64,000 nucleotides of DNA from positions 14,428,428 through 14,492,427 of the forward strand of contig OU452211.1 in NCBI GenBank assembly GCA_911728435.2. The letters are read 5' to 3'. The notes beneath the pieces are model-generated. The model was not told the DNA's origin, searched no databases, and saw only the letters and a list, made by a program, of their open reading frames with translations. A program made the translations under genes and the position numbers. This DNA is from Apoderus coryli. Lineage: Eukaryota; Arthropoda; Insecta; Coleoptera; Attelabidae. Shown piece after piece: positions 53,487 to 64,000 of the stretch (positions are counted from its first letter, which is position 1; each line of letters starts with the position of its first letter).

Positions 53487-56124
53487 AGAAAAAAAGAGTA
53501 GACTTGTTATCGACTATAGATTACTAAATTCTAAAATTCAAGACGACAAATTTCCACTTCCGAACATCACCGATATTCTAGATTCTTTAGCAGGTGCAAT
53601 TTATTTTACTCATTTAGATCTCAGTCAAGGATATTATCAAGTAGAATTAAATAAAGATAGCAGAAAATATACAGCTTTCACTACTGATCGAGGGCAATGG
53701 CAAATGAAACGACTTCCGATGGGATTAAAAATTAGTCCTAGTGCATTTTCAAGATTAATGACTGTAGCAATGTCAGGATTAAATTATGAAAAATGTTTTG
53801 TTTATCTCGACGACCTCATAGTATTTGGAAGATCTCTTCATGAGCATAACAAAAATCTTATGCAAGTTTTTTGTAGGCTTAGAAAGGTAAATTTGAAATT
53901 AAATCCATCGAAATGCGAATTTCTAAAGAAACAAATCTTATATTTGGGTCACATTATTACAGATAATGGTATTTTGCCAGATCCTGAAAAAATTAAGTCC
54001 CTTAAACAATATCCAAGGCCTAAAAATGCAGAGGAAGTGAAAAGATTTGTGGCATTTTCGAATTACTATAGGAAATTTATTCCAAATTTTTCTGAAAAAA
54101 CGGTTGTCCTTAATAAGTTGTGTAGAAAGTATGCTAGATTTGAATGGACGGATGAATGTGAAATATCTTTTAATTTTCTGAAAAATTCTCTTTCAAAACC
54201 TCCAATATTAGATTATCCAGATTTTTCTAAGGAAAATGAATTTATAGTACAAACTGATGCTTCAAATATTGCAATAGGTGCAGTTTTACTAAATAAAAAT
54301 AGAAAACCCGTAGCTTATACAAGTAGACCTTTAAACAAGGCGGAAGTTAATTATCCGACCATCGAAAAAGAATTTTTAGCTATATACTGGAGCGTGAGAT
54401 ATTTCCGACCATACTTATTTGGTCGCCACTTTAAAATTTTAACAGACCATAAACCATTGTTATATTTATTTAATTTAAAGGATCCATCAAGCAGGTTAAT
54501 TAAATTTCGACTAGGATTAGAAGAGTACGATTTTCATGTAGAGTATGTAAAAGGTAAGGAAAATGTCATAGCGGACGCATTATCTAGAATAGTTATAACA
54601 TCTGATGAATTAAAAGGTATGAGCCAGAATGTAATGAATGTTATGACAAGGGCACAGAGTAAAGTATCGAATGACGAAGAGTGTGAGTTGGATGAAAGAA
54701 CTACTACAAATGTTAGGCCTGATCAACCCAATGTTGTGGAAATTCTTAAAACTCCAAAAAACATCACTGAACTTAGACTTTTGTCAACTAAAGAACTCTC
54801 CAAATTTAGTGAAAAAATAACTGAAAAATCGGGTAACTTTTATTATGTACCACTACATTCTATGATTTATTTTGCACAATTAAATTTTCGATCAGCGTTG
54901 GCGCGAGACGAAATGTTGAGAAACTTAATTGATTTATGCAAAAAGATTAATATTCGCGAATTAGTTATTTTAAAGAATGAAAATAATGTACATTTTATTA
55001 AATGGCTAGCTGAAGGTATAAAAAGTAACTCTAATTGGACCGGTCCCCGAATTTGTATAGTACAAGGAGTTAAAAAAGTAGTGGATCCCGAACAAAAGAG
55101 AGTAATTATAAACGATTTCCATCTGCTTCCTACAAGTGGTCACGCAGGTATCAATCGAATGTTCAACACTATCAAAAAATACTATTTTTGGTCAGGTATG
55201 CAACAAGACATTAAGAATTTTGTAAGTAAGTGTACTACATGTCAAAAGCAAAAACATTCTAATAAATATACCAAGGAACCAATGGTTATAACATCTACAG
55301 CGCATACCTCATTCCAAAAAATATTTTTAGATATAGTTGGACCTCTACCAATAGATGATAATGAATTTTCTTATATACTGACTCTTCAATGTGAATTAAC
55401 GAAGTTTGTCGCAGCTTATCCTTTAAAATCCAAAGACGAAAAAACTGTATCAAAAAGTTTCGTAGAAAATTTAATTCTAAGATACGGAATTCCTTTAGAA
55501 ATAGCAACAGATAGGGGCGCTGAATTTATTTCCGCAACTATGGATGAAATCTGTAAATTACTTAAAATTAAAAATATTCAGTCAACCGCTTACCACCATG
55601 AAAGTATAGGAGCTTTGGAAAATTCTCATAAAGTTTTAGGTGCATATTTGAGAACTCAAAGTATAGAATATAATGCAGCTTGGAGTACTTGGGTGCCGTA
55701 TTGGTGTTTTACATATAATACCACAGTACATACGGAAACCAAATACACACCATTTGAGTTAGTTTTCGGAAAGAAATGTTATCTTCCAAGTAACTTAAAA
55801 AATACGTTAGATCCAGTCTACAACTTTGACAGCTATCCTATTGAACTTAAATATAGGATGCAACATGCTCAAAATGATGCTCGGAAAAATCTAATACAAT
55901 CTAAATTAAAAAGGAAAGAAAATTACGACAAAAATCAAAACCCTGCAATCTATCAAAAAGGAGATTTCATTCTATTAAAAAATGAAACTGCTAATAAATT
56001 TTCAGACCCTTGTTTTTTAGGGCCATATAGGGTTATTGAAGACTTATCTCCAAACGTTAAAATCTCTAAAGATAAAAAAGAAATAATTGTACATAAAAAT
56101 AGAACTAAACTCTTTAAAGAATGA
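53487..56124 (+). CDS. pol: GYP-C pol: RT (5'-truncated), RNase H, integrase
   Basis: Open from about 53487. RT starts at RLVIDYRLLNSKI and has FTHLDLSQGYYQVE, MKRLPMGLKISPSAFSR and YLDDLIVFG; the first RT blocks, protease and gag are gone. RNase H: QTDASNIAIGAVLL, TIEKEFLAIYWSVRYFRPYL, TDHKPLLYLF. ADALSRI precedes the integrase with HHCC (HAGINRMFNTIKKYYFW, CTTCQKQK) and core IFLDIVGPL, TDRGAEFIS and HHESIGALENSHK (the D, D and E). The C-terminus has FLGPYRVIEDL. It is less like ERV-A/B than they are like each other. No env frame follows. Confidence 0.92.
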
Positions 56125-56392
56125 TCGTAACTTATATTTTAATTGTATAAATAATTTCTAACATTATGTATCTAATTAGTTAAAATTAAATCATTAATAG
56201 AATTATACTTTATATAATATAAATGGGTTATGAAATGTAAGTAAGATAGGTATTATCTAAAACTAGTTTTTGTAAATTTTGGTGAATATATATATTTTAG
56301 CATTTAGGTACTTATGCATATTGCAATTCCTGAGTAAAAATAATTTACTATTTTTTCGGAAACAGTAAATTCTTTTAAAAATTCCGGGGAGG
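56125..56392 (+). other. GYP-C 3' untranslated region and polypurine tract
   Basis: AT-rich, noncoding, ending in CCGGGGAGG directly before the LTR. Confidence 0.7.
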
Positions 56393-56454
56393 TGTAATAT
56401 GGTACGTACACCCTGTAGAGTAAGTATTTGTTTAAATTTTATATGTTTATAAAT
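56393..56454 (+). repeat. GYP-C 3' LTR, first 62 bp
   Basis: Same as 49005-49066. Interrupted after GTTTATAAAT; the LTR resumes at 63898. Confidence 0.92.
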
Positions 56455-58330
56455 CAACTAATATAAACTGTGTAAGCCCTTACTCACTCTAATCTTGAAC
56501 GAAAACAGGATAAAGTTGGGCACAGATTTCTGACAATCAAAACAAGTGTAAAATATGCCATGTGTTTTAACATACAGTTAAATATTGAGAATAGGGGGTA
56601 GGCTACTTTTGGTGAGGCTCCTTTGAAGGGAAACATTTTTAAAATAGTTCCCAAATCGTCACATTTTTCATTAAAGTAAAGTCAGTAGAAAAGAAAACAG
56701 ATTTGTGTGTTATTCTTATGGAATCTACTCGCTTAAACAACATACCAACTTACAATGCAAGGCTGCCAGAATGTCTTTCAAATTATCTCTATCCAACACC
56801 TCGTACTTAGTATTCGCGCAATAACTTAATTAAACTGAAACCTATTTAGATCCGACACACCCCCAGATGGATAATTAAATATATTCTTAATTTCCCCAAG
56901 TTTATTTTATTTTATTTTTGCTAAAACAATTTCTTTGTCGAAAAAAATCCATATTATTTATATGTCATTCCATTCAGTTCTTTCAAAATGTGACAACAAC
57001 CTACAAAAATTGCGAAAATCGCGGTTGCCTCACTTTATTCAATATATCATTATTGGCGTAAAATACCAAAATCAATCAAGCCCAATTCAATTTACATACC
57101 CAATAGAAGTTAATTAACCACAAACTTAAATAAGCCAATCTTTATTTTCAATTTTCTTTCATGAAAACTTTAGTTTCAAATCCACTTTTAAGAAAATATT
57201 CTCCCCTATAAATATATATTACATATTTTATATACTAAGAAAAAATAAATCTGATAACCAAGGAACTAAAGAGCTAATATTTGCTGTATGACAATTATTT
57301 CGAAATAAAATATAAATTCTTTTAATTTGTTTGAAAATAGAAAAAACATAATAAAATTCATTCTAATATTGGTTATTGTACACGGTAATTATATTCTATT
57401 AATACCTAATGTTTATTTCTAGCCAAAATTCGATTTTTGATGTACCTATAATAGGTTAAACATATTACACGTACGTAAACAAACACTAGAAAAGGCTATA
57501 CAAGCTTTCTTACGTAAGTACTTTAAAATACAATACTTTTTATGTTTATTTAAAGGTATTTCAGCTAGCTGTGTTTATGTTCCTAGGTACGTACCTACAT
57601 ATTATACCACATACTACTTAGGTATCTCCTAATCTTCACATTGGTAAACAAAAACGACTTACCATAAAGCACAGAATAATACATTCCTTATTCTGTGGAA
57701 AGAAACTTTTATTTAGAGAAAGTATTTTTATCATAGAAGCAGCATAATATGAAATGAACTTTATGAACTTTATTGTCTAACAGGTAAGTACAACCCAATT
57801 ACAAGACAAAATATTGCTTAACATTCTTAGCTATAAACTAAAAATTAAATTAAACTTAAAAACTTAAAGAAAAGAAACTTTTACAATTCTTAATTATCTA
57901 AAACCTTACTGTCCACCAAACCTCTCAGTCACAATCTACCAAAGGTCCCATATATGCTTTTCGATTCGGAACTAAAGATGTACATAATATATAAAAAAGA
58001 CAAACCAAAGCATATTCTAATGCGAAATTATTTAAACAGACACATATTTTAATATATATATAATATAAAATATTTTATACTAATCAATTAGGTACCTACA
58101 CGAAATAGAAACATGGGTACAACTAATAATGTTTCCAAAAGAAAATTAATATTATGTAATCTGAAGCATTTCAAAACGATCAAATTAATGTAGCGACTTG
58201 ACACATGGTAAACAAGGTTTAAGATAGATTTCGAATCAATAAAGGTTTCTGAAGATAAATTCTGCTAGAGTTGAAAAGGTGATAATTGTCTAACATATTT
58301 ATTTAAGAGGGGCGTTTGAATAAAATCGTT
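56455..58330. other. Left part of the 7.44-kb insertion, no gene seen
   Basis: AT-rich, with TAGGTACCTAC-like short motifs near 57590 and 58090. The frame at 56935-57117 has no recognisable domain. Confidence 0.5.
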
Positions 58331-58339
58331 TGCAGACCT

Positions 58340-58830
58340 ATTTTTGCGCATGGTAGACTCCACTAATACGTATCTGATAGCAAAAATTTTGATAGGAAGT
58401 TAAAGAGTAAAGATGGGATTAGGTATTGAAGTATTTTGAAGTTGAAATATTGGATAGTTAGTTCAAAAACAGAGTTAGAAAATCATCATATTTCGCTTTG
58501 CAGGCATAATTTTGCGCATGGTAGACGCCACTAAGACGTATCTGCTAGCAAAAATTTTCATAGGGTTTTAAAGACCAAAGATGGGATTAGGTAATGAAGT
58601 ATTTTCAAGCGGAAAGATTAAATAGTTAACTCATAAATTGAGTTCAAACATGGGTAATTTTTTCAAATTTACAGATATATTTTTGTGGATGGAAATCTCC
58701 ACTAATACGTATCTGGTAGCAAAAATTTTAATAGGGTCTTAAAGATTAAGGTTTGGATTAGGTAATAAGGTATTTTGAGGCTACAACAATAAATAATTAC
58801 TTAATAAATTGAGTTCAAAATCAGCAACTT
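58340..58830 (+). repeat. Three tandem repeats of about 168 bp
   Basis: Units start near 58342, 58510 and 58676 with TTTTG(C/T)GCATGGTAGAC or the diverged TTTTTGTGGATGGAAATC. They share CCACTAA, ACGTATCTG, TAGCAAAAATTTT, ATAGGGT, GGATTAGGTA and AAGTATTTT in order. The third copy is the most diverged. Confidence 0.8.
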
Positions 58831-59685
58831 TTTCCTCATTTTGTGCTATGATTCTAATATTTAATAATGATAATATTACTTTATTACCTAATTTATATAT
58901 TTAACAATCACTTGTAATTAAAATTGTTCGTGAAAACTTTCTGTATTAGACAATATCCATATATAAAAAAAACCCTCATATTTCTCTTCAAATATCCGCC
59001 ATTTTCTTATATTTTTTTTATAACTGTAGCCAACAAACAAGTAATTAGTAGTTGGGACAGCATTGAAGAGATGGCGCTGTTTATACACAGTGACACAAAA
59101 ATCTAATGGTTTTGTCGTACTTATATTATTAATATTTAGTTGTATGTGGTATAGTATATTATGTATATGCGTATGTACTAGGAGTAGGGATTATTAACGT
59201 TAGCCATGTACAGTAATATCAGAGAATACATAAACATCTATGGTAATATTATGTAGGTATACCTACTGTTAGAGGATAAATACAAGAAGGGATAAAGTAG
59301 TAGTAGTTTGTTACGTTAGTTTATTGGAAATAATACAATTATAATAATTATTAAAATTCTGTTTCGTTACGCAGGTCATATATTTTTGATTATATTATAA
59401 CTAGTGGGGAAAGTTTTAGGGTGACACAACCGATTTTTTATGATCTATAGAGAGAATACAAGAACTCCCGACTGGTAGTTATTATAAAATTATAAGATAC
59501 CCTTGGTATGTGTTTAAATAGTGTTTAAAATTTCACCAGTTAGGTAGTTGGAACGTATATACAGGGTTATTCACGCCATACGACACGGAATACTGTGGTT
59601 AAACTATTTAATTTCCTTGAAGTTTTATTCATGGGTTCGATAAAAATGATTTATGGCTACATTTTAAAAATATTGTAAGTCTATA

Positions 59686-61625
59686 CAGGGTGTCCCAAAT
59701 ATGAGAAATTAACCATAGTTGTGTTTTTTTAAATGGAATGCCCTGTATATGAATCAATTTCCCGTTCAAAATAAACCTAAATTTCATTAAAGCCCATCTC
59801 ACCTAAACCTGACAGTTTTTTAAATATTTATGTTTTAATAAAAATATAGACATAATTTGAATGAAAAAATTCACACCTATTTGTTTGTTCTTTTTAAGCC
59901 GGTCTAGGCTGATGAATATCTCATCACTTGTTACGCCAAATATAAAAAATCCCCAATACTAAATACAGGGTGTCCAATAATATAACTTATATGAACGTAA
60001 AGTTTAATTCTAAATAACTTGTTTATTTCAAATGGAACACCCTGTATATGAGGTAAAAATTAGATGCACAAAGTAATTCTCTGTCAAATATTATAATACT
60101 TTCCTATGGATAACTCTTGACGTTTTCGTGGAAAATGCACATATTCATAATATTATGCGAATTTTTAATTGAACCTGTTAATTTCATGTAGACCACCCTG
60201 TATTTGATGGTGATGAAATTAATTATCTATTAATCACTATGAGGTTTTCTTATAGATATGTATATTTTTTTAATGTATGGAAAAAGCACATATTGGTATA
60301 GGAAGACTTTTTCAAAATTATATTCGTCAAGTCAGCCATGAGAATTTGACAAACCATAATTTAAACAATAACATAATAAATAAATACATTTTTAACTTAA
60401 ATACATAAAAACTGATAAATTTTATAATAAATGTTCAAAATGATTGGACTCTAGGCACATTTCAATCCTTTTCTTAATCCTTCAACAACTTTAATCTGGT
60501 GTAACGCTTCTAAACGCTTCATTTATTTGCTCCTTCAAAATTAAAAAAGTTTTCATTTGCGATGATTTTGTTCCTGGCCCATTTACAAAATTCAACACGA
60601 TTTAAAATCAATATTGAAAAGTTCTTGATGCAGTTGCACTGTATTTGGGTGGTATCTTTCGTTAAACTGCCTTAACAGCCTCTCGAAGACCGCTTTTTTG
60701 GGGTGATTTTGCGCCAGGAACCTTTGAGCGTAAACTCGCGATTCCAGTAAAGCGTTTTTGGACCATTCTCCCAGAATAAAAATCATGTGTATGCTTTCTC
60801 CTTTGGAATAGGTTCGCATTTTTGAATTGAAGTGAATTAAATCAAATGTCACAGATAAAAAACTGTTTTATGAAAAATTCTCAACTCTTAGGTAAGAATT
60901 TTCAACCGACTATTTGACAGTAAATATTAAATTACAAAAATGTATTCTCTTCTTCTCAAATTCTCATGGCTGACTTGATAAATATTATAATTTTGAAAAT
61001 TCTTCCTCTTATTGCCAATATGTGTGCCTCTTCCATGCAAAATTAAAGATAAGTATACATATCTATAAGAAAACTTTAATTTTTGCATCATTAAATACAG
61101 GGTGGTCTACATGAAACTAAGAGATTCAATTTCAAAATCGCCTAATATCATGAATATGTGCATTTTCCACAAAAACGTCAAAAGTTATTCATAGAAAAGT
61201 ATTATAATATTTGACAGATAATTACTTTATGCATCTAATTTTGACCTCTTATACTGGGTGTTCCATTTGAAATAAACAAGTTATTTAGAATTAAACTTTA
61301 CGTTCATATAAGTTATATTATTGGACACCCTGTATTTAGTATTGGGGGCTTTTTATATTTAGCGTAACAAGTGATGAGTGGGTATATTTATCAGCCCAGA
61401 CTGGCTTAAAAAGAACAAACAATTAGGTGTGAATTTTTTCATTTATATTATGTCTATATTTTTATAAAAATTTAAATATTTAAAAAACTGTCAGGTTTAG
61501 GTGAGATGTACTTTAATGAAAGTTAGGTTTATTTTGAACGGGGAATCTAAAAATATATTCATATACAGGGCATTCCATTTAAAAAAACACAACTATGATT
61601 CATTTCTTATATTTGTGACACCCTG
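59686..61625. mobile_element. Foldback Tc1/mariner-like element with ~667-bp inverted arms
   Basis: Starts CAGGGTGTCCC after TA (59684-59685) and ends with the inverse before TA (61626-61627), so the duplicated TA target is present. The left arm 59686-60351 and right arm 60957-61625 are reverse complements with scattered differences, for example CTGTCAGGTTTAGGTGAGAT. The 605-bp core has a relic of the N-terminal helix-turn-helix of a transposase. Non-autonomous. Confidence 0.75.
60592..60852 (-). pseudogene. Transposase N-terminal (DUF4817-like) relic in the foldback core
   Basis: 86 codons including MIFILGEWSKNALLESRVYAQ, then NHPKKAVFERLLRQFNE. This resembles the helix-turn-helix domain (I..ILGEC..N...A...YAQRFP..HPS...F.RL..RF.E) at the start of insect mariner-like transposases whose C-terminal end carries the WIGRGGP/DLTPLDFFLWG block, as in the remnant at 11885-12250. 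The catalytic part is absent. Confidence 0.55.
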
Positions 61626-62948
61626 TAAATACTCACAATACCTAATACCCTACTTAATTTTTTAAATTTTTACTGTTAAAATAAGTAATGTACCAATCGT
61701 AAATCAAATAGATAGGTACTATGTTAAACCGCATATTAAACTAAAACTTAATTTTTCTCGAAAATGCAGCATTCTATCATCTTGAGATAAGAATACCTCA
61801 TATTTCCTAAGAATGATCTCAGAATTCTCGAAAAGTTAGTGACAAAGAAGTTTTTATTAGAAATGTCCGTTGATACCCGTTTGGACGCCTATGTTCGCAT
61901 ATTTAATTCAGCAGTGTATGGCTAACGAATGCTTCTATTTAGGGAAATATCTTTGTCACCTTTCACTCCAATGGCTAAAGGCGCTTTCGCTTTCTTTTAA
62001 AAACTATAACTGCTTTCGGAAGCAATTTCGCATTAGAAGTTTGCCATGAAATCTGCTCTACAATTTGTGGCTTTCGCTTGGTCCATTAGTTTCTGGACAC
62101 ATTGTATACTATTAGGAAAGACACTCTTTGATGCATGAAAAAAACATCTCATGGTTTTGAAACTGACAAACTAAAACAACAGGGCTAACCTAATACATTT
62201 TGAAAAACACTGCAAGCATACAGGTCGGTCCAAAGAAGAGATAAGCATGTATTATCATAGTTCTGGTTTTTTAAATAGAACACCCTGTATTGGAGTATTT
62301 AATAGTCCCTCAAAAATAACTGGGATTCAGTTTAAGGTGTCATATACCTATGTTTTACGCTTTTCACACAAATCATCAATTTGTGAAAATTTAGAGGCTT
62401 GGCAAAAAAATAATATGTTGAAAATATTTAAAAATCTTGACTATTTATCGCAAATAAAACCAGTTTTTTTACATTCATCCTTTTTATGTATAATGGTCTA
62501 TAAATATAACTAGTCTAAGCGAAGATAAGCATCAAACGTATAAGAATAGTAGCACAAAAAAGAATGTGAAAATAATTTACGCAAAATAGAAATATGATAT
62601 TTTGTGCCACTATGTATTAATTTTTGGCGACACCTATTGAGGAGAAGAATGTATTAAAATATTCTAGAAAATTACTCTAAGTTAAGAAATGAATAATTTG
62701 ATATTCAATGAGATTCACTAGCGCCACCATCGGACATTTTTGTAAGTAACCATTTCAGATTCCCCTCTTAACATAAGTAGTCTAAAAATTCATTTGTCGT
62801 GTTTTAGATCAAAGAAGAATAACCCAAAATAGCAGAAATTGTTTTGAAATCAAGCACATAATGTACTGGATGGTATTAACGTGGTATTCTAAGTATTCAG
62901 TCAATGAGAGAAAACCATTTATAATTTTGCATTTATATATTTTTTTAT

Positions 62949-62972
62949 AAGTAGTAGTAGTAGTAGTAGTAG
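62949..62972 (+). repeat. (GTA)n microsatellite
   Basis: About eight GTA units in a row, inside the 7.44-kb insertion. Confidence 0.95.
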
Positions 62973-63870
62973 TGTTTATTTCACCCAATATTAATGTATA
63001 CAATAAAAGTAACATAAAAAGTTATTACAGTTTGTTGTTTTTCAAATAAATATTCACTTAACTGAATACAGTTGAATTGATGTGATACGTTCAACTAATG
63101 CTCAGTTGAACCTAACTGATATTTACGTTGAAGGACCTAGATCAGCTGGGCAGCTATTCTTGAAAACCAGGGAGTAGAACAATTGTGAGGCGAGGCAAAG
63201 TCTATTAAATTAGCACACCTTTGCCTCACTTCTATGTTCACTTGAACTGATGTGATAGTGGCAATTGGCACTCATTTTCAACGTAATTTTTTCAGTTAAT
63301 TGTCAACGAAGAAAAATGCTAATGCCTATAGAGTTTGAAAGATAACAAAAGTCAATGTTACCAACATACAAAAAATAAAAACATGTGAACTAGAGGTGTA
63401 AGGTAATAAAACTGTGGATAGTATTTTTGATTCTTTAAATAATCAGCTGTAGCAAAAACGTTAAGTCATCGTAAATATTAAATATACTGTGGTTAAGTGT
63501 AGAACAAATTAAAAAAACCATATACAGGGTCATACAGAAAAATATATTAGTTTTACAACGCTTAAATTTTTTAGAGCGAAACGGAAAAGTTAGAAAACTT
63601 TTGATTTTTTGTTGTTTGTTAGAATGGTTTCATACATTTTTTTATACAGGGTGAAATCATTTTTAGGAAAAATTATTTATTATTATGACAAAGAAAATTC
63701 AAATTTTACTTTGAGTTTTCTTAGTTTGTTAGAGTGGTGTCATGAAATTTATTTATATACAGGGTGTCTCAAATGTAATTCTATTTATGTGATTAGGTTT
63801 TCAACCCATATTTTCAGTTTTTTTTATAACCCTCAAGACTTTTGTCATAGATAAGACTACCACAAAACGA

Positions 63871-63897
63871 CTGGGAAATCCCAAAGGGATTTCTTGT
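63871..63897 (+). repeat. Terminal hairpin of the 7.44-kb insertion
   Basis: GAAATCCC (63876-63883) pairs exactly with GGGATTTC (63887-63894 by the same count, within a base) across AAA; TTGT follows and then the GYP-C LTR resumes. Confidence 0.8.
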
Positions 63898-64000
63898 ATT
63901 TAAATAAATGTTATTAGTTGTAAGCAAAATATGTTTTGGACAAAAATTAGGACAAAGGACGATGACCGAAGAACAGAACAGAACGACAGACGATACGAAC
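63898..64000 (+). repeat. GYP-C 3' LTR, resumed
   Basis: Matches 49067-49169 base for base as far as the window goes. About 110 bp of LTR should lie beyond the right edge, followed by the rest of BEL-2 and then the missing LINE RT. Confidence 0.92.

Larger units (their letters stand above)
56455..63897. mobile_element. 7.44-kb insertion in the GYP-C LTR, no target duplication
   Basis: Joining 56454 to 63898 restores the intact LTR (49066/49067) exactly, so this block was inserted with no duplication of the target. Read one base to the left, it begins TCAACTAATA after an A and its right end is followed by T. The last 25 bases hold a perfect 8-bp hairpin GAAATCCC-AAA-GGGATTTC directly before TTGT. 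These features resemble rolling-circle transposons (5' TC, 3' hairpin, insertion between A and T), although the end is CTTG rather than CTRR. No Rep/helicase ORF was found. An unusual deletion or rearrangement is an alternative. Confidence 0.55.
61628..63897. other. Right part of the 7.44-kb insertion: TE ends, microsatellite, no gene
   Basis: ACAGGGT-type ends occur at 62281 (ACACCCTGTAT, inverted), 63523, 63648 and 63759. A (GTA)n run lies at 62949-62972. The frames at 62247, 62809 and 63609 are short and carry no recognisable domain. Confidence 0.5.
49005..64000 (+). mobile_element. Ty3/gypsy element GYP-C, nested in BEL-2 (internally deleted; continues past window)
   Basis: 5' LTR 49005-49279, primer-binding site TGGCGATCCTGCTAGCCC, a small membrane-protein ORF, pol from mid-RT onward, polypurine tract GGGGAGG, and a 3' LTR that starts at 56393. 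It carries PLE-2 (49698-53253) and a 7.44-kb insertion in the 3' LTR (56455-63897). Gag, protease and the start of RT are missing between the small ORF and 53480, apart from the PLE-2 insertion. It interrupts the BEL-2 gag frame at 49004/49005. Confidence 0.85.

Noticed and set aside
60592..60852. Host gene in the foldback core
   Set aside because: It matches the transposase helix-turn-helix pattern and sits between transposon arms.
62809..63015. Minus-strand ORF over the GTA microsatellite
   Set aside because: The Thr run is the microsatellite and the rest has no domain.

Overview
The window looks like a piece of a large, AT-rich, repeat-laden insect nuclear genome. It holds two spliced host loci and otherwise consists mostly of transposable elements, many nested in one another. 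Evidence for an insect host: a canonical poly(A) polymerase gene with GT-AG introns, an isolated semaphorin exon, errantivirus-type Ty3/gypsy elements with env genes, Bel-Pao elements, Penelope-like elements (PLEs), and many short elements with ACAGGGTGTCC-type ends. All reading is by eye; no search or alignment was run.

Layout. 1-3566 (minus): exons 1-7 of nuclear poly(A) polymerase; the C-terminal tail lies off the left edge. 3667-5000: a 123-bp tandem duplication and a degraded LINE. 5605-11629 (plus): Bel-Pao element BEL-1 with both LTRs and a 5-bp target duplication, broken by one frameshift and one stop. 11.6-18.3 kb: TE debris, a mariner-like transposase remnant, one semaphorin-like exon beside an inverted duplication, and a small ORF followed by a perfect match to the animal histone-mRNA 3' stem-loop.

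18296-36896: a head-to-head (palindromic) pair of 5'-truncated PLE copies. Its left arm was split by errantivirus-like element ERV-A (18946-34457, plus, TSD AGCG). ERV-A pol was in turn split by a second errantivirus-like element, ERV-B (23310-30955, minus, TSD ACCT). Both have LTR pairs that look identical by eye, gag, pol reached by a -1 frameshift at the same heptamer, and env whose start codon is supplied from the leader by splicing.

37449-41731: a Helitron/Helentron-like element made of ~530-bp repeats, carrying a 5'-truncated LINE. 42.2-64.0 kb is a second nest. A LINE (ORF1 plus endonuclease) abuts Bel-Pao element BEL-2 (minus). BEL-2 is interrupted at 49005 by gypsy element GYP-C, which carries an intact 761-codon PLE (PLE-2) bounded by ~620-bp inverted repeats and a 12-bp TSD. 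The GYP-C 3' LTR is itself split by a 7.44-kb insertion (56455-63897) that has no target duplication and ends in a perfect hairpin; within it lies a 1.94-kb foldback DNA transposon. The window ends inside the resumed GYP-C LTR.

Apart from poly(A) polymerase and possibly the semaphorin exon and the stem-loop ORF, I see no convincing host gene. The main interest is the order of insertions, the shared expression signals of the two errantivirus-like elements, the PLE architecture with ribozyme-like motifs, the TSD-less insertion, and the histone-type 3' end signal behind an unrecognised ORF.
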